Shown here piece after piece: positions 16,970 to 26,449 of a DNA stretch of 64,000 nt. A program made the position numbers and the translations under genes. The stretch's first letter is position 1. Each line of letters opens with the position of its first letter. The notes beneath the pieces are model-generated. The model ran no database searches. It was not told where the DNA came from and worked only from the letters and a program-made list of their open reading frames with translations. This DNA is from Rhizobium leguminosarum (lineage in GTDB: Bacteria; Pseudomonadota; Alphaproteobacteria; Rhizobiales; Rhizobiaceae): assembly GCF_001679785.1 (NCBI RefSeq), contig NZ_CP016287.1, positions 992,001-1,056,000 on the forward strand, written 5' to 3'.

Positions 16970-17851
16970 TTACTTCTTGCGCGGGAAGCGTTTGGCGAAG
17001 TCGTCGACGATCTCGTTCATCGTCACGAACTTGACGCCGGGATGCTTGATCATGTGGGCGTAGAGACGCTCCAGCATCATCAGTACCTGCGGCCGGCCGG
17101 CGACATCAGGGTGGATCGTGATCGGGAAGACGGCGTAATCCATTTCGCGATAGACCCAGTCGAACTGGTCGCGCCACATCTGCTCGATGTCGTGCGGGTT
17201 GACGAAGCCGTGGCTGTTGGGGGCCTTCTTGATGAACATCATCGGCGGCAGGTCGTCGAGATACCAGGACGCCGGGATCTCGATGAGGTCGGTCTCGCGA
17301 CCACGCTTCAGCGGTACCATCCAGTCCGACGGCTTCTTCGAATAGTCGATCTTGGTCCAACTGTCGCCGACGCGGACATAGTACGGCGTGAAGTCGTTGT
17401 GCATGAGCGAATGGTCGTATTTGATGCCACGCTCGAGCAGCAGCTCATTGGTGACGTTGGAGAATTCCCACCAGGGCGCCACATAGCCCGTCGGCCGCTT
17501 GCCCGAGAGCTTGGTGACGAGATCGATGCACTTGTCGAGCACCTCGGTCTCCTGCTCGCGCGTCATGGCGATCGGATTTTCATGAGTGTAGCCATGGATG
17601 CCGATCTCGTGGCCGGCATCGGCGACGGCCTGCATCTGCTCCGGGAACGTCTCGATCGAGTGGCCGGGGATGAACCAGGTGGTCTTGATGCCGAAGCGCT
17701 CGAATAGCTTCAACAGCCGTGGGCTGCCGACTTCGCCGGAAAACAGGCCGCGCGAGATATCGTCCGGCGAATCTTCGCCGCCATACGAGCCGAGCCAGCC
17801 GGCAACGGCGTCCACGTCGATGCCGAAGCTGCAGAAGATTTCTTTTGCCAT
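16970..17851 (-). CDS. polysaccharide deacetylase-family hydrolase (PuuE/HpPgdA-like)
   Basis: NodB-fold metal-dependent hydrolase of 293 residues. The motif with metal-binding Asp is [11 protein letters not shown] at the N-terminus, the HxxxH motif is in [10 protein letters not shown] (near 95), and the Arg/Pro motif in VAPWWEFS. Architecture without signal peptide and with this N-terminus is that of the PuuE/HpPgdA group (cofactor-independent allantoinase, and peptidoglycan deacetylase homologue), not secreted chitin deacetylases. Within this operon of amidase and cyclase genes an amide or ureide bond is a more likely target than a polymer. The true substrate is open. Confidence 0.8.
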   Translation of the reverse strand: MAKEIFCSFGIDVDAVAGWLGSYGGEDSPDDISRGLFSGEVGSPRLLKLFERFGIKTTWFIPGHSIETFPEQMQAVADAGHEIGIHGYTHENPIAMTREQETEVLDKCIDLVTKLSGKRPTGYVAPWWEFSNVTNELLLERGIKYDHSLMHNDFTPYYVRVGDSWTKIDYSKKPSDWMVPLKRGRETDLIEIPASWYLDDLPPMMFIKKAPNSHGFVNPHDIEQMWRDQFDWVYREMDYAVFPITIHPDVAGRPQVLMMLERLYAHMIKHPGVKFVTMNEIVDDFAKRFPRKK

Positions 17852-17904
17852 TGCGGGGTCTCCTTGTGATGTTCTCGTTGGTCCGGCTTTGATCGGCCGG
17901 CTTT

Positions 17905-19023
17905 TCAGTGGGCGGGAATGACGGTGGCGTTTTCGGGCTTGAAGGCGAGCGCGACCGGCGCATCGACTGGAAACGCACGGGGCGGATACTTGTCGACATG
18001 GGCTTCGAGCGCCAGCATACGTCCGTCCGGCAGGGCGACCGAAAGATGCGAGATATGCCCGACGACGTCGAAGCGGTGGATCCTGGCGTCGATGACATTG
18101 CCGCTGGAGGCCTCCGCGATCGCGTCGCGGCCGCCCCCGTCGAGCGCATGCACCTCGACTGCTTCGGCAGGGATCACGACGCTCACCGCATCTCCGTCTG
18201 CGACCGCGCCATTGGCATCGCCGGCGAGAAGGCCAAGTGGCGTGTCGACCATGACATGTCCCTTTTCGTGGCCCTTGACTGCACCCTTGAAGATTGTGTT
18301 GCGGCCGATGAACTGCGCGACGAAAGGCGTATTCGGCCGCGTGTAGAGCTGATGCGGCGGGCTGATCTGTTCGATCCGACCCTGGTTCATCACGACGATC
18401 CGATCGGAAAGCGCCAGCGCCTCGGACTGGGCGTGGGTCACGAAAACGAACGTCACGCCGAGCTCGCGTTGCAGCAGTTTCAACTCGCTCTGGATCGTCT
18501 TGCGCAGGTTGGCGTCCAGGGCGCCGAGTGGTTCGTCGAGCAGCAGAATATCAGGCTCGACCACGAGGCCACGCGCAAGCGCGATGCGCTGTCGCTGGCC
18601 GCCGGAAAGCTTGTCGCAGCGCTTGTCGGCAACATCCTCGAGACCGAGCTTTTCGAGAATTCGGTCGATCTTTGCGTTGCGCTGGGCCTTCTCCATGCGC
18701 TTAACGTCGAGGCCGTAGCCGATATTGTTGCGCACCGTCATGTGCGGGAAGAGTGCATAATTCTGGAAGATCATCGAGGTCGGCCGCTGCGCCGGGCCGA
18801 TATCGTTGATCCGTTCGCCCCTGACCATCAGATTGCCGGAGGAGATGCTCTCGAAGCCGGCGATCATCCGCAGCGTCGTCGTCTTGCCGCAGCCGGACGG
18901 ACCGAGAAACGCGATGAACTCGCCCTTGTCGACGGTGAGGTTGAAATCGATCACGGCCGGCGTTCCGTTATCGTAGACCTTGCCGATCTGGTAGAGTTCG
19001 AGGTCATGTATCATGTCGGTCAT
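17905..19023 (-). CDS. ABC importer ATPase, PotA-like (first)
   Basis: Nucleotide-binding subunit of 372 residues. Walker [11 protein letters not shown]-loop [11 protein letters not shown], signature [14 protein letters not shown], Walker [12 protein letters not shown] and H-loop VTHAQSEAL are intact. The C-terminal 130 residues form a TOBE regulatory domain as in PotA/FbpC. Together with the permeases at 21981-23727 and the binding protein at 19121 it forms a polyamine/opine-type importer. The operon also has a second, divergent ATPase (23765-24853), so the working transporter may be a heterodimer. Confidence 0.9.
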   Translation of the reverse strand: MTDMIHDLELYQIGKVYDNGTPAVIDFNLTVDKGEFIAFLGPSGCGKTTTLRMIAGFESISSGNLMVRGERINDIGPAQRPTSMIFQNYALFPHMTVRNNIGYGLDVKRMEKAQRNAKIDRILEKLGLEDVADKRCDKLSGGQRQRIALARGLVVEPDILLLDEPLGALDANLRKTIQSELKLLQRELGVTFVFVTHAQSEALALSDRIVVMNQGRIEQISPPHQLYTRPNTPFVAQFIGRNTIFKGAVKGHEKGHVMVDTPLGLLAGDANGAVADGDAVSVVIPAEAVEVHALDGGGRDAIAEASSGNVIDARIHRFDVVGHISHLSVALPDGRMLALEAHVDKYPPRAFPVDAPVALAFKPENATVIPAH

Positions 19024-19120
19024 TCCGGGTTGCAGGTGGAAGGACAGGCGACCGGAGCCGCCTGCCAGTTGGCGCCCTCACCGCATCTCAAATGGGATGC
19101 CCGGCGCTGGGAGTAACGCG

Positions 19121-20356
19121 TCAGGCGCTGAGGAATTCGTCCCACTTCTGGATGAGGTGGTCGTATTCATCCGGCCACTGGTGCCAGTAGGCGACGTTTG
19201 CCGCGCGGGTTTCGAGCGAACCGCCGTCGCGCAGATCGCCCTCCTTGATGCCGCGCTCAGCGGCACCGACCCATGGCTTGCCTTCGTACCAGAAGGCATA
19301 TTTCTCCGGCGCCATCTTCTCCTTGATGTTGGTGGTCGGCGAATAATAGCCCTGCTCGGACACCGTGATGCCTGGTTCCCCCGACAGCCAGTAATCCGCA
19401 TAGGCGACGACGGCTTCCTTGTTGGGCGTGCCCTTCAGCATGGTGTTGCCGATCGACCAGGCGCGGTAACCTTCCTTCGGGATGGCGTATTTGCAGGGCT
19501 TTCCCTGCGCCTTGACGGCCATGACCGCCGGCTGCCAGGCGTCGCAGACGACGATTTCGCCGGATGCCAGGAAGTTGACGAGTTCGCCGAAATCGCCCCA
19601 GAGCGCACGGAACTGGCCTTCCTTCTTCTTCGAGATCAGGAACTTCGCGGCTTCGTCGATTTCTGCGGCAGTCGGATTACCGGGGTTCTTGACGTTGGAG
19701 AGGCCGAGCGTGTTCATCGCCATGGCCGCCTGGCCGAAAGCCGTCAACGGGTCGGTATTGAGGCCGGACTTGCCCTTGTACTTGCTGTCGAAGATCGCCG
19801 TCCAGCTGTTGGCTTCCTCGTCGGAGAGCACCTCCGGATTGTAGCCGACCGAATCGAAGTTGAAGACCGAAGGCACCATCCAGAGCGCCGTCTGTGTCTC
19901 GTCCGTCCAGATCTGACCGACGATCTGCGCCTTGGGGTCGAACTTCGGATCGGGCTTGGTAAATATCTCGCGGATATTCGACCAGCTCTTCAGGCCCGCG
20001 GTTTCGATCGGGTCGGCATTGTCGGTCATGACGACAGAGGGAAGTCGCTCGCCGATCGTTTCCCAGACGTCATAATCCTTCGAACCGGAGAGGATCCGGG
20101 TCTGCGCATCCGGGAAGGTCGCCGCCGTGCCGGATGTCGTGCCGACGCCGCTTGCCGCCTTGAAGTCGGCCAGGATGCGTTCCTGCACGGTGACCGAAAG
20201 GCCGATCGTGCGCAGCTGCTCGCCGGCGAGGCTGGCGGCCTGCGCATAGGCCGCCCGCGAAGAAAGGAAATGCGTGCCGCCGCCGATGGCAAGCGCCATC
20301 GCGCCTGCGGATCGCTTCAGCAGTGAACGTCGATTCATGTCCATCGAAATTGTCAT
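19121..20356 (-). CDS. Tat-exported PotD-like solute-binding protein
   Basis: Periplasmic binding protein of 411 residues for a small nitrogen compound. The N-terminus has a twin-arginine signal (MNRRSLLKRSAGAMALAIGG, cut near AAYAQAAS). ATG at 20356 has GGAG 8 nt upstream; in-frame ATGs at 20344 and 20338 are alternatives. The frame extends to 20485 but the extra residues look non-coding. Motifs shared with the signal-less paralogue at 14381 include GYRAW, SEQGYY and WYEGKPW. Located between the ATPase and the SDR genes. Confidence 0.88.
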   Translation of the reverse strand: MTISMDMNRRSLLKRSAGAMALAIGGGTHFLSSRAAYAQAASLAGEQLRTIGLSVTVQERILADFKAASGVGTTSGTAATFPDAQTRILSGSKDYDVWETIGERLPSVVMTDNADPIETAGLKSWSNIREIFTKPDPKFDPKAQIVGQIWTDETQTALWMVPSVFNFDSVGYNPEVLSDEEANSWTAIFDSKYKGKSGLNTDPLTAFGQAAMAMNTLGLSNVKNPGNPTAAEIDEAAKFLISKKKEGQFRALWGDFGELVNFLASGEIVVCDAWQPAVMAVKAQGKPCKYAIPKEGYRAWSIGNTMLKGTPNKEAVVAYADYWLSGEPGITVSEQGYYSPTTNIKEKMAPEKYAFWYEGKPWVGAAERGIKEGDLRDGGSLETRAANVAYWHQWPDEYDHLIQKWDEFLSA

Positions 20357-20456
20357 TGTCGTTCTCCGGTTTTTGTTCCCCGGGATGGCCTTCATGACCA
20401 CCCATCGTTCTCGTCCGGCCTCGGCGTCAGGACGGGATCTCCTGACGCGCCCGCCG

Positions 20457-21230
20457 TCAGTATCGGCCCACGAGGAGCCCCCCATCCACGACCAGCGTCT
20501 GGCCGGTCATGTATCTTGCGCTGTTCGACGCCAGGAAGACGATCACGTCGGCAATGTCCTCCGGTTCGCCGAGCCGCCCCATTGGGATGAAGGCGCTTGC
20601 CGCTTCCGCACCCTTCGGTCCCAGCGAATTTTCTGCCGACAGAAGCTGTGCGGTGCGGATGTAGCCAGGCGCCATGCCGTTGACGCGGATGCCGTCGCGG
20701 GCAAGTTCGACCGCCAGGCCGCGCACGAGGCCGACGACGCCGGCCTTGGCTGCGGAATAATGCACGTGCTCGTCCCAGCCGTAGGCGACACCCATGATCG
20801 AGGAAAGCGCCACCACCGCGCCTGATTTGCGCGCCTTCATGCCGGGTACGGCGGCACGGACCACGCGGAAGATACCCTTGAGATCGATATCGAAGGTCAG
20901 CTCCCACTTGTCGTCGTCGAGCACGTCGAGCGGCGCCTTATGGGCGATACCGGCATTGGCGATGATCACGTCGAGGCGGCCGTAACGTTTCTCCACGTCG
21001 GCGACGAGGGCATCGACGGCCGACGTCGAGCGGACGTCAAGCGCGATGAATTCGGCCGAGCCGCCCGCATCCTCGATCTCCGCCACGGCGGCGCGCCCCT
21101 CGACCTTCAGGACATCCGTGACGATCACATGGTCGCCGAGCGCGGCGAACGCCTTGGCGGTCGCCTTGCCGATACCGATGCCGGCGCCGGTGATCAGTAC
21201 GATGCGGGGTGTCGAAGAGATTTTGGTCAT
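20457..21230 (-). CDS. SDR-family NAD(P)-dependent oxidoreductase
   Basis: Classical short-chain dehydrogenase of 257 residues: TGAGIGIGKA cofactor loop at 12-21, NAG motif IIANAGIAH, catalytic Ser in VALSSIMG and YxxxK in HYSAAKAGV. Start at 21230 (MTKISSTPRIVLITG) is used although the frame is open to 21449. It follows the second SDR by 13 nt. Likely oxidises an alcohol or amino-alcohol group of the imported compound; FabG-like annotation is possible but context argues for a catabolic role. Confidence 0.87.
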   Translation of the reverse strand: MTKISSTPRIVLITGAGIGIGKATAKAFAALGDHVIVTDVLKVEGRAAVAEIEDAGGSAEFIALDVRSTSAVDALVADVEKRYGRLDVIIANAGIAHKAPLDVLDDDKWELTFDIDLKGIFRVVRAAVPGMKARKSGAVVALSSIMGVAYGWDEHVHYSAAKAGVVGLVRGLAVELARDGIRVNGMAPGYIRTAQLLSAENSLGPKGAEAASAFIPMGRLGEPEDIADVIVFLASNSARYMTGQTLVVDGGLLVGRY

Positions 21231-21243
21231 TCTGTTTTCCTGA

Positions 21244-21981
21244 CTAGAGCATGACGTCGCCGGAGTTCGGGCCAAGCGTCTGGCCGACGAACAGGCTGGC
21301 GGCGGGCGATGCGAGAAACGAAACGGTGGCGGCAACCTCTTCCGGCTCGCCGAAACGGCCGAGCGGCAGTTCGGCGGCCTTGCGGACGCGCCATTCCTGC
21401 GAGAGTTCGCGCACCAGTGGCGTGTTGATCGGCCCCGGAGCGACGGCATTGACGCGCACGCCGCGGTTCGAGACCTCGCGGGCGAGCGATTTCGTCATGC
21501 CGATGATCGCCGCCTTGGCGCCAGCATAATGGACGAGTTCGATGCCGCCGATCTGGCCGAGCTGCGAGGCGACGTTGACGATGACCCCATCGCCGGCGGC
21601 GAGCATCGATGGCAAAGCCAGCTTGGTCATCAGAAAGGTACCGCGCACATGGATCGCGAACATCCGATCGAAATCGGCAACCTCAAGGTTTTCAAACAGC
21701 GCCTGATGGACGATGCCGGCACAGTTGACGAGCAGCTGCGGGTGGCCGAAGGCCGAAACTGCGACCTCGTAGACGTTCGCCGTATCCGTCTCGGAAGAAA
21801 CGTCGCCGGCAATCGCAACGGCCTTGCCGCCAGCCGCTGCAATCTCCTCGGCAACCGTCTGCGCCCGGTCGAGGTGGAGATCGTTGACGAGGATGGCATA
21901 GCCGTCCTGCGACAGCCGGATGGCGATTGCCCGACCGATGCCGGAACCGGCGCCCGTGACGATGGCTGAAGGCATCGGCAT
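21244..21981 (-). CDS. SDR-family oxidoreductase (second)
   Basis: Short-chain dehydrogenase of 245 residues with TGAGSGIGRAIA, NCAGIVH, catalytic Ser in VASQLGQI and YAGAK active-site motif. The start at 21981 overlaps the permease stop (TAATG), showing translational coupling to the importer. The two SDRs are clearly divergent from each other, so they probably act at successive steps or on different stereoisomers. Confidence 0.87.
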   Translation of the reverse strand: MPMPSAIVTGAGSGIGRAIAIRLSQDGYAILVNDLHLDRAQTVAEEIAAAGGKAVAIAGDVSSETDTANVYEVAVSAFGHPQLLVNCAGIVHQALFENLEVADFDRMFAIHVRGTFLMTKLALPSMLAAGDGVIVNVASQLGQIGGIELVHYAGAKAAIIGMTKSLAREVSNRGVRVNAVAPGPINTPLVRELSQEWRVRKAAELPLGRFGEPEEVAATVSFLASPAASLFVGQTLGPNSGDVML

Positions 21982-22826
21982 TACGCCTCCTCCTGAATCG
22001 CGACGCGCTTGGCGCGCCTGATGGAAAGCATCATCAGGATGGCGTAGACGCCGAGCAGCGCGAAGGAGAAGATCGTCGTCAGCACCCCGAAGGCGAAGAC
22101 GTTCGGATGCACTTCCACTGAGAAGGTCCCGTAAATGGCAAGCGGCAGCGTCAGGTCGCGGCCGGATGCAAACAGGGTGCGCGAGAATTCGTCGTAGGAC
22201 AGCGTGAAGGCAAAGAGCATGGCCGAGAGCACGCCCGGAAAGATCAGCGGGAACGTCACCCTGCGGAAGGTGCGCGCCGGCGACACGCCGAGTGACCACG
22301 ACGCCTCCTCGACACTCTGGTCGAAGCGGTTGAGGATCGCCAGCATGACGAGAAAGGCGAAGGGGTAAGTGTAGACAACGTGCAGCACGAAGGCCGTTCC
22401 CCACCAGTGCCGGTCGATGCCGAGCGCATTGGCGACGAGCGCCATGCCGAGACCGACCAGAACGCCGGGAACCATCATGCCGAGAACGATCAGGTAGAAG
22501 ACGACGCCCGAGCCAGGGAACCGGCGACGGAAGGCCTGCGCCGAGGTGACGCCGAGCACGGTGGAAACGATCATCGTCATCACCGAGAGCATCAGCGAGC
22601 GGACCAGGGCTTCGTTGATCGGCAGCGGCGCGATGCGCGACGGCGGAGTCAGGCCGAAGAGATGCTTGTACCAGTAGGTCGACCATTCGATGATCGGAAA
22701 CTGCGGTCCGCCTTCCGGCCCTGTCTGGAAAGACAGAATGGCGAGCACCACCATCGGTGCGTAAAGGAAGATCAGGAAGAGCGCGGTGTAGACGCCGAGT
22801 GAAAGCTTGATGCCGCCTGCCTGCAT
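21981..22826 (-). CDS. ABC importer permease, PotC-like
   Basis: Inner-membrane permease of 281 residues with about six hydrophobic segments and the EAA loop EEASWSLGVSPARTFRRV that contacts the ATPase. The ATG at 22826 lies just before the upstream permease stop (ATG and TGA within 7 nt) with GGAAGGAG upstream. The longer open frame to 22877 would add a non-family N-terminus. Pairs with the PotB-like subunit. Confidence 0.9.
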   Translation of the reverse strand: MQAGGIKLSLGVYTALFLIFLYAPMVVLAILSFQTGPEGGPQFPIIEWSTYWYKHLFGLTPPSRIAPLPINEALVRSLMLSVMTMIVSTVLGVTSAQAFRRRFPGSGVVFYLIVLGMMVPGVLVGLGMALVANALGIDRHWWGTAFVLHVVYTYPFAFLVMLAILNRFDQSVEEASWSLGVSPARTFRRVTFPLIFPGVLSAMLFAFTLSYDEFSRTLFASGRDLTLPLAIYGTFSVEVHPNVFAFGVLTTIFSFALLGVYAILMMLSIRRAKRVAIQEEA

Positions 22827-22827
22827 G

Positions 22828-23727
22828 TCAGAGCTCCTTCCTGAGATCGACGACGCGCAGGAGTGCTGCGACGACAATGCCCATGAGCAAGGTAAGCACG
22901 ACGCCGACGACAGCGGCGAAGGCCCATTTCAGCGATCCGACCTGCGTGACGATGATATTGCCGAGAAGGTTCACCTTGCGACCGGAGAGCGCGGCGGCAG
23001 TTGCGAATTCACCAAGCACCATGACGGAGACGAAGATCGCGCCGACCACCACGCCCGGCATGGTGAGCGGCAGGATGATGGTGCGAAAGATGCGCCAGAA
23101 GCCCGCACCGAGATCCTGCGCTGCTTCGATGATGCTCTGGTCGATGCGGCCCATCATGAAGGCGATCGGCCCGACCATGAAGACGCAATAGATCTGTGTC
23201 ATGCCGATGATGACCGAGAGTTCGGAGAACAGCAGCACCTCGATCGGCTGATGGATGATGCCGAGACCTTGCAGGATGAGATTGATCGTCCCCTCCTTGC
23301 CCAGCATCGGCCGCCAGGCGAGCACGCGGATCAGGAAAGAGGTCCAGAACGGGATGACGCAGAGGACGAGAAGTGCCGTCTGGATCGTCTTGTTCTTGAC
23401 GAAGAGGCCGACATAGAGGGCCGCCGGATAGCCGACGACCAGCGTGGAGACAAGCACGATCAACCAGATCCTAATCGTCGTCCAAAGAGCGCTGAGATAG
23501 GTGTCAGTGGTGAAGAAGGTCACCCAGCTCTTGATGGTCAGATCAGGTGTGATCTTAAATGTCGTCTGGGTCCAGAAGGACACGTAGATCATCATCAGGA
23601 TCGGCGTTACCAGGAAAAGCAGCATCCAGATGACGCCCGGCGCCAACAGCCAGAGCGTCTTGCCGGATGCCTTCTTGACCGGTTCCACGGCGGTTTCGGT
23701 CTCGGCTGTTGTGGCACTTATCAACAT
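22828..23727 (-). CDS. ABC importer permease, PotB-like
   Basis: Permease of 299 residues with six membrane segments and the EAA motif IEAAQDLGAGFWRIFRT. ATG at 23727 is preferred over the adjoining TTG at 23730; GGGAG lies upstream. The motif and length match PotB/FutB-type subunits. It follows the second ATPase by 37 nt in the same transcript. Confidence 0.9.
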   Translation of the reverse strand: MLISATTAETETAVEPVKKASGKTLWLLAPGVIWMLLFLVTPILMMIYVSFWTQTTFKITPDLTIKSWVTFFTTDTYLSALWTTIRIWLIVLVSTLVVGYPAALYVGLFVKNKTIQTALLVLCVIPFWTSFLIRVLAWRPMLGKEGTINLILQGLGIIHQPIEVLLFSELSVIIGMTQIYCVFMVGPIAFMMGRIDQSIIEAAQDLGAGFWRIFRTIILPLTMPGVVVGAIFVSVMVLGEFATAAALSGRKVNLLGNIIVTQVGSLKWAFAAVVGVVLTLLMGIVVAALLRVVDLRKEL

Positions 23728-23764
23728 CAATCAATCTCCCGTCCCGCGCTGCGCGGTAAGAGTA

Positions 23765-24853
23765 TCAGGCGTAAACCAGGGCATCCCGGCGCTTCCAGAC
23801 GAGTGCGTAACGCGACTGCGGCGTACAGGCGGGCGGCAGGCTTTGGCTCAAATGAGATTCCACTTCGACGACGCGGCCGTCATCGAGCGAGAAGAAGGAG
23901 TTTATCGCGGCGCCCGAATATTCGTCGGCGACGAAGGTCGCCTCGAGCTTCACCTCGTCGTCGGCGATAGGCGCTTCGGCCGGGCGGATCGCAACCCGGT
24001 CGTAGCGGATCGCGTAGCCGGTGCGGTCGTCGCGGAACTGCATTTGGTCGCCGAGCGGGAAAGCACCATAGGCGCCGAGGAAGCTCTCCCCGGCGAGCCG
24101 GCCTTCGAAAAGATTGTAGCAGTTGAGGAAGCCCGCGACCGACAGCGAGTTTGGCCGGTTGTAGATCGTGTCGGCGTCTGCCGCCTGCGCGATCCGGCCA
24201 CTGTCGAGTACCAGCACCATGTCGCCCATGGCAAGCGCCTCGCTCTCGCTGCCGGTGACGTGCAGGAAGGTGACGCCGCAGCGCTCACGGATCAGCCTGA
24301 GCTCGCTGCGCATGCGGGCGCGAAGATTGGCGTCGAGCGCGCCAAGCGGCTCGTCGAGCAGCACCAGCGACGGTTCCGTCACCAGCGTGCGCGCCAACGC
24401 CACGCGCTGCCGCTGACCGCCCGAGATCTGCCCGACGCCGCGATCCTCCAGGCCCGATAGGCCGACGAGCGCAATCATGTCCTTGACCCTGGCCTGCACG
24501 ATATCAGGATCGGTCACGGAGTTCTCGACACGGTTTTCCAGCCCGAAAGCGATGTTCCTGGAGACCGACAGATGCGGAAAAAGTGCAAAATTCTGGAAGA
24601 CGAAACCGATGTCGCGCCGGTGCGGCGGTACCGTCTCGATACGCTGGCTCTTGAAGATCACCGTGCCGAGGTCCGGCTGCTCGAAACCGGCGATGACGCG
24701 CAGCAGCGTCGTCTTTCCCGATCCGCTCGGCCCCAGAAGCGAAACGTAGCTGTCGTTCGGCAGCGACAGGTCGATGCCGTCGAGCGCGTTCAGCGTACCA
24801 TAAGCCTTGGTGACACCTGCGAGCTTGAGAACCGAAGACAAGAGCCTCTCCAT
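23765..24853 (-). CDS. ABC importer ATPase, PotA-like (second)
   Basis: ATP-binding subunit of 362 residues: Walker A GPSGSGKTT, Q-loop QNFALFPHLS, signature [13 protein letters not shown], Walker [12 protein letters not shown]. The H-loop region reads HVTGSESEALAMG, where the usual switch His-Asp (THDQxEA) is replaced by Gly-Ser, so the catalytic switch His is missing or displaced. A TOBE domain follows. The start is uncertain; ATG 24853 (MERLLSSVLKL) fits the family but lacks a clear ribosome site, and the frame opens to 24937. First gene of the 13-gene operon. Confidence 0.83.
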   Translation of the reverse strand: MERLLSSVLKLAGVTKAYGTLNALDGIDLSLPNDSYVSLLGPSGSGKTTLLRVIAGFEQPDLGTVIFKSQRIETVPPHRRDIGFVFQNFALFPHLSVSRNIAFGLENRVENSVTDPDIVQARVKDMIALVGLSGLEDRGVGQISGGQRQRVALARTLVTEPSLVLLDEPLGALDANLRARMRSELRLIRERCGVTFLHVTGSESEALAMGDMVLVLDSGRIAQAADADTIYNRPNSLSVAGFLNCYNLFEGRLAGESFLGAYGAFPLGDQMQFRDDRTGYAIRYDRVAIRPAEAPIADDEVKLEATFVADEYSGAAINSFFSLDDGRVVEVESHLSQSLPPACTPQSRYALVWKRRDALVYA

Positions 24854-25419
24854 TTTGCACCAGCCACGGATCGCTCCTATGCCGCCGCGCGCCTTGCGAA
24901 ACGGCAGCCGAAACCGTTCGTGGGCGGCAAGGCACACGGCGAAGATCGATCGGCAGTCTGACGTTTTTTGCCGTTCACCCTTGGAATGCTTCTAGCGGCA
25001 TCCCTATGCAGAATTGATGACATAAATGATTTTTGTATTCAATAGGCTTTTTCATGAAGCGGCCGACATTTGTGCAGGGCACACAAGTCACAATGCCGCG
25101 GTCGTGGTGCAGAGATTTTGAAAAAACGCAATGCGGGCATTCCTGACGGCTATGTGCCGCTTTTCGCCCTGTTTCTGGCAGGAAGCGGGCATTTCTGCAT
25201 CATCTGCGCGCTCGACGCAAAGCTATCCGGACCCGTCTGACCATCTGTTGGGCAAAATGGCCTAGACAAGCTGGAAATCCCGCTGCACGCGATGCTACGC
25301 AAGATGCAATTGTGGTATGCAAAAGACATTTATTTTGACATGGTCCAGAACTGCAAAATACACTAAAGAGAATTCCGATTTTGTTGCCATCCGCGATTGG
25401 ATGGAGGATGCCCCGCCCA
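24854..25419. promoter_or_regulatory. long divergent intergenic region
   Basis: About 565 bases between the divergent importer operon and the GntR-like regulator, with A/T-rich segments near 25010-25060 and 25310-25375 that are suitable for promoters in both directions. Two copies of GCGGGCATT occur (25134-25142 and near 25187). A TTGTGGTATGCAA stretch near 25310-25322 could be a GntR-type half-palindrome. No gene was found; sites are suggestions only. Confidence 0.4.
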
Positions 25420-26427
25420 ATGATACGCAATCTCCCAGCACAGACGGCCCAGCGTCGGTACGAGATTGCCGAGCATATCCTGCGCGACAATATCGTCGGT
25501 GGACAGTTGCCGCTGGGTCTGGTCCTGCTCGAGGGGCCGATCGCCGATATTCTCCAAACCTCGCGCGCGCCGGTGCAGCGCGCCCTCCTCCGTCTGGAGG
25601 CCGATGGCCTCGTCCACCGTTTCCAGGGACGTGGCTTCCTGGTCGGCCCTCAGGACGCGGGTCTCACGCCGAACCGTACGGACATCAAGTCCTTTGGCCT
25701 CGTCATCGCCCAGCATGCCGACGAGGCGTTGCAGAGCCGTTCGTCCTGGGCGCGCATCTACAACACGGTCGAACGCGACGTGGCCGGCTGTGTCGTCTTT
25801 GGCCAGTACCGCATCATCGAGATCGAACTCGCCAATCATTTCAAGGTCAGCCGCACGGTGGTGCGCGACGTCCTCAGCCGGTTGCAGGAACGCGGCCTCG
25901 TCCGCAAGAATCAGAGTTCCCACTGGATCGCCGGCCCGTTGACAGCCCAGACGATCAAGGATCACTTCACGCTTCGACGCATGCTGGAGCCCGCGGCGCT
26001 CAAGGCCGGCGCTGCCGCCGTCGACCGCGAACGCCTGACCGAGCTCTTCACCCGCCTGGCCGGCCTCGAAGCTTCGCAGCCAGTCGACCACCTCGAAAAG
26101 CTCGAGGAACTTCAGGAGCAGATGATCGATATCTGCGTGCTGACGACGGCAAACGAAAAGACGCGGGAACTGATCCGCAACAATCTGTTGCCCGTCAACG
26201 CTGCCGAGCGGCTGCTGCGTCATCTCGGCCTGCCTGATGATCCGACCGCAATCACCGAGATGCGGCTGATCGTCGAGCTTTTGATGCGCGGCGCCGTCGA
26301 CGCGGCCGCCGCGATGCTGGAGACCCATCTCGACGCCTCGATGAAGCGCATGATCGCCCAGATGAAGATCGTTGCCATCATCCCTGGCCCCAGCGTGACT
26401 GCCGATTACCTGACGCACGTCGAGTGA
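25420..26427 (+). CDS. GntR-family regulator with two winged-helix domains
   Basis: Transcription factor of about 335 residues, divergent from the importer operon. The first GntR-type winged helix spans roughly 10-70 (LEGPIADILQTSRAPVQRAL then LRLEADGLVHRFQGRG) and a second about 120-180 (IIEIELANHFKVSRTVVRDV then RLQERGLVRK), followed by an FCD-like helical effector domain (LRRMLEPAALKAG, LVELLMRGAVDAAAAMLETH). Tandem GntR winged helices in one chain are unusual. Start at 25420 gives the cleanest N-terminus; GGAGG at 25403-25407 is 12 nt away, and starts at 25408 or TTG 25381 are possible. Confidence 0.78.
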   Translation: MIRNLPAQTAQRRYEIAEHILRDNIVGGQLPLGLVLLEGPIADILQTSRAPVQRALLRLEADGLVHRFQGRGFLVGPQDAGLTPNRTDIKSFGLVIAQHADEALQSRSSWARIYNTVERDVAGCVVFGQYRIIEIELANHFKVSRTVVRDVLSRLQERGLVRKNQSSHWIAGPLTAQTIKDHFTLRRMLEPAALKAGAAAVDRERLTELFTRLAGLEASQPVDHLEKLEELQEQMIDICVLTTANEKTRELIRNNLLPVNAAERLLRHLGLPDDPTAITEMRLIVELLMRGAVDAAAAMLETHLDASMKRMIAQMKIVAIIPGPSVTADYLTHVE

Positions 26428-26449
26428 TCGACCAGCCATCATCATCACC

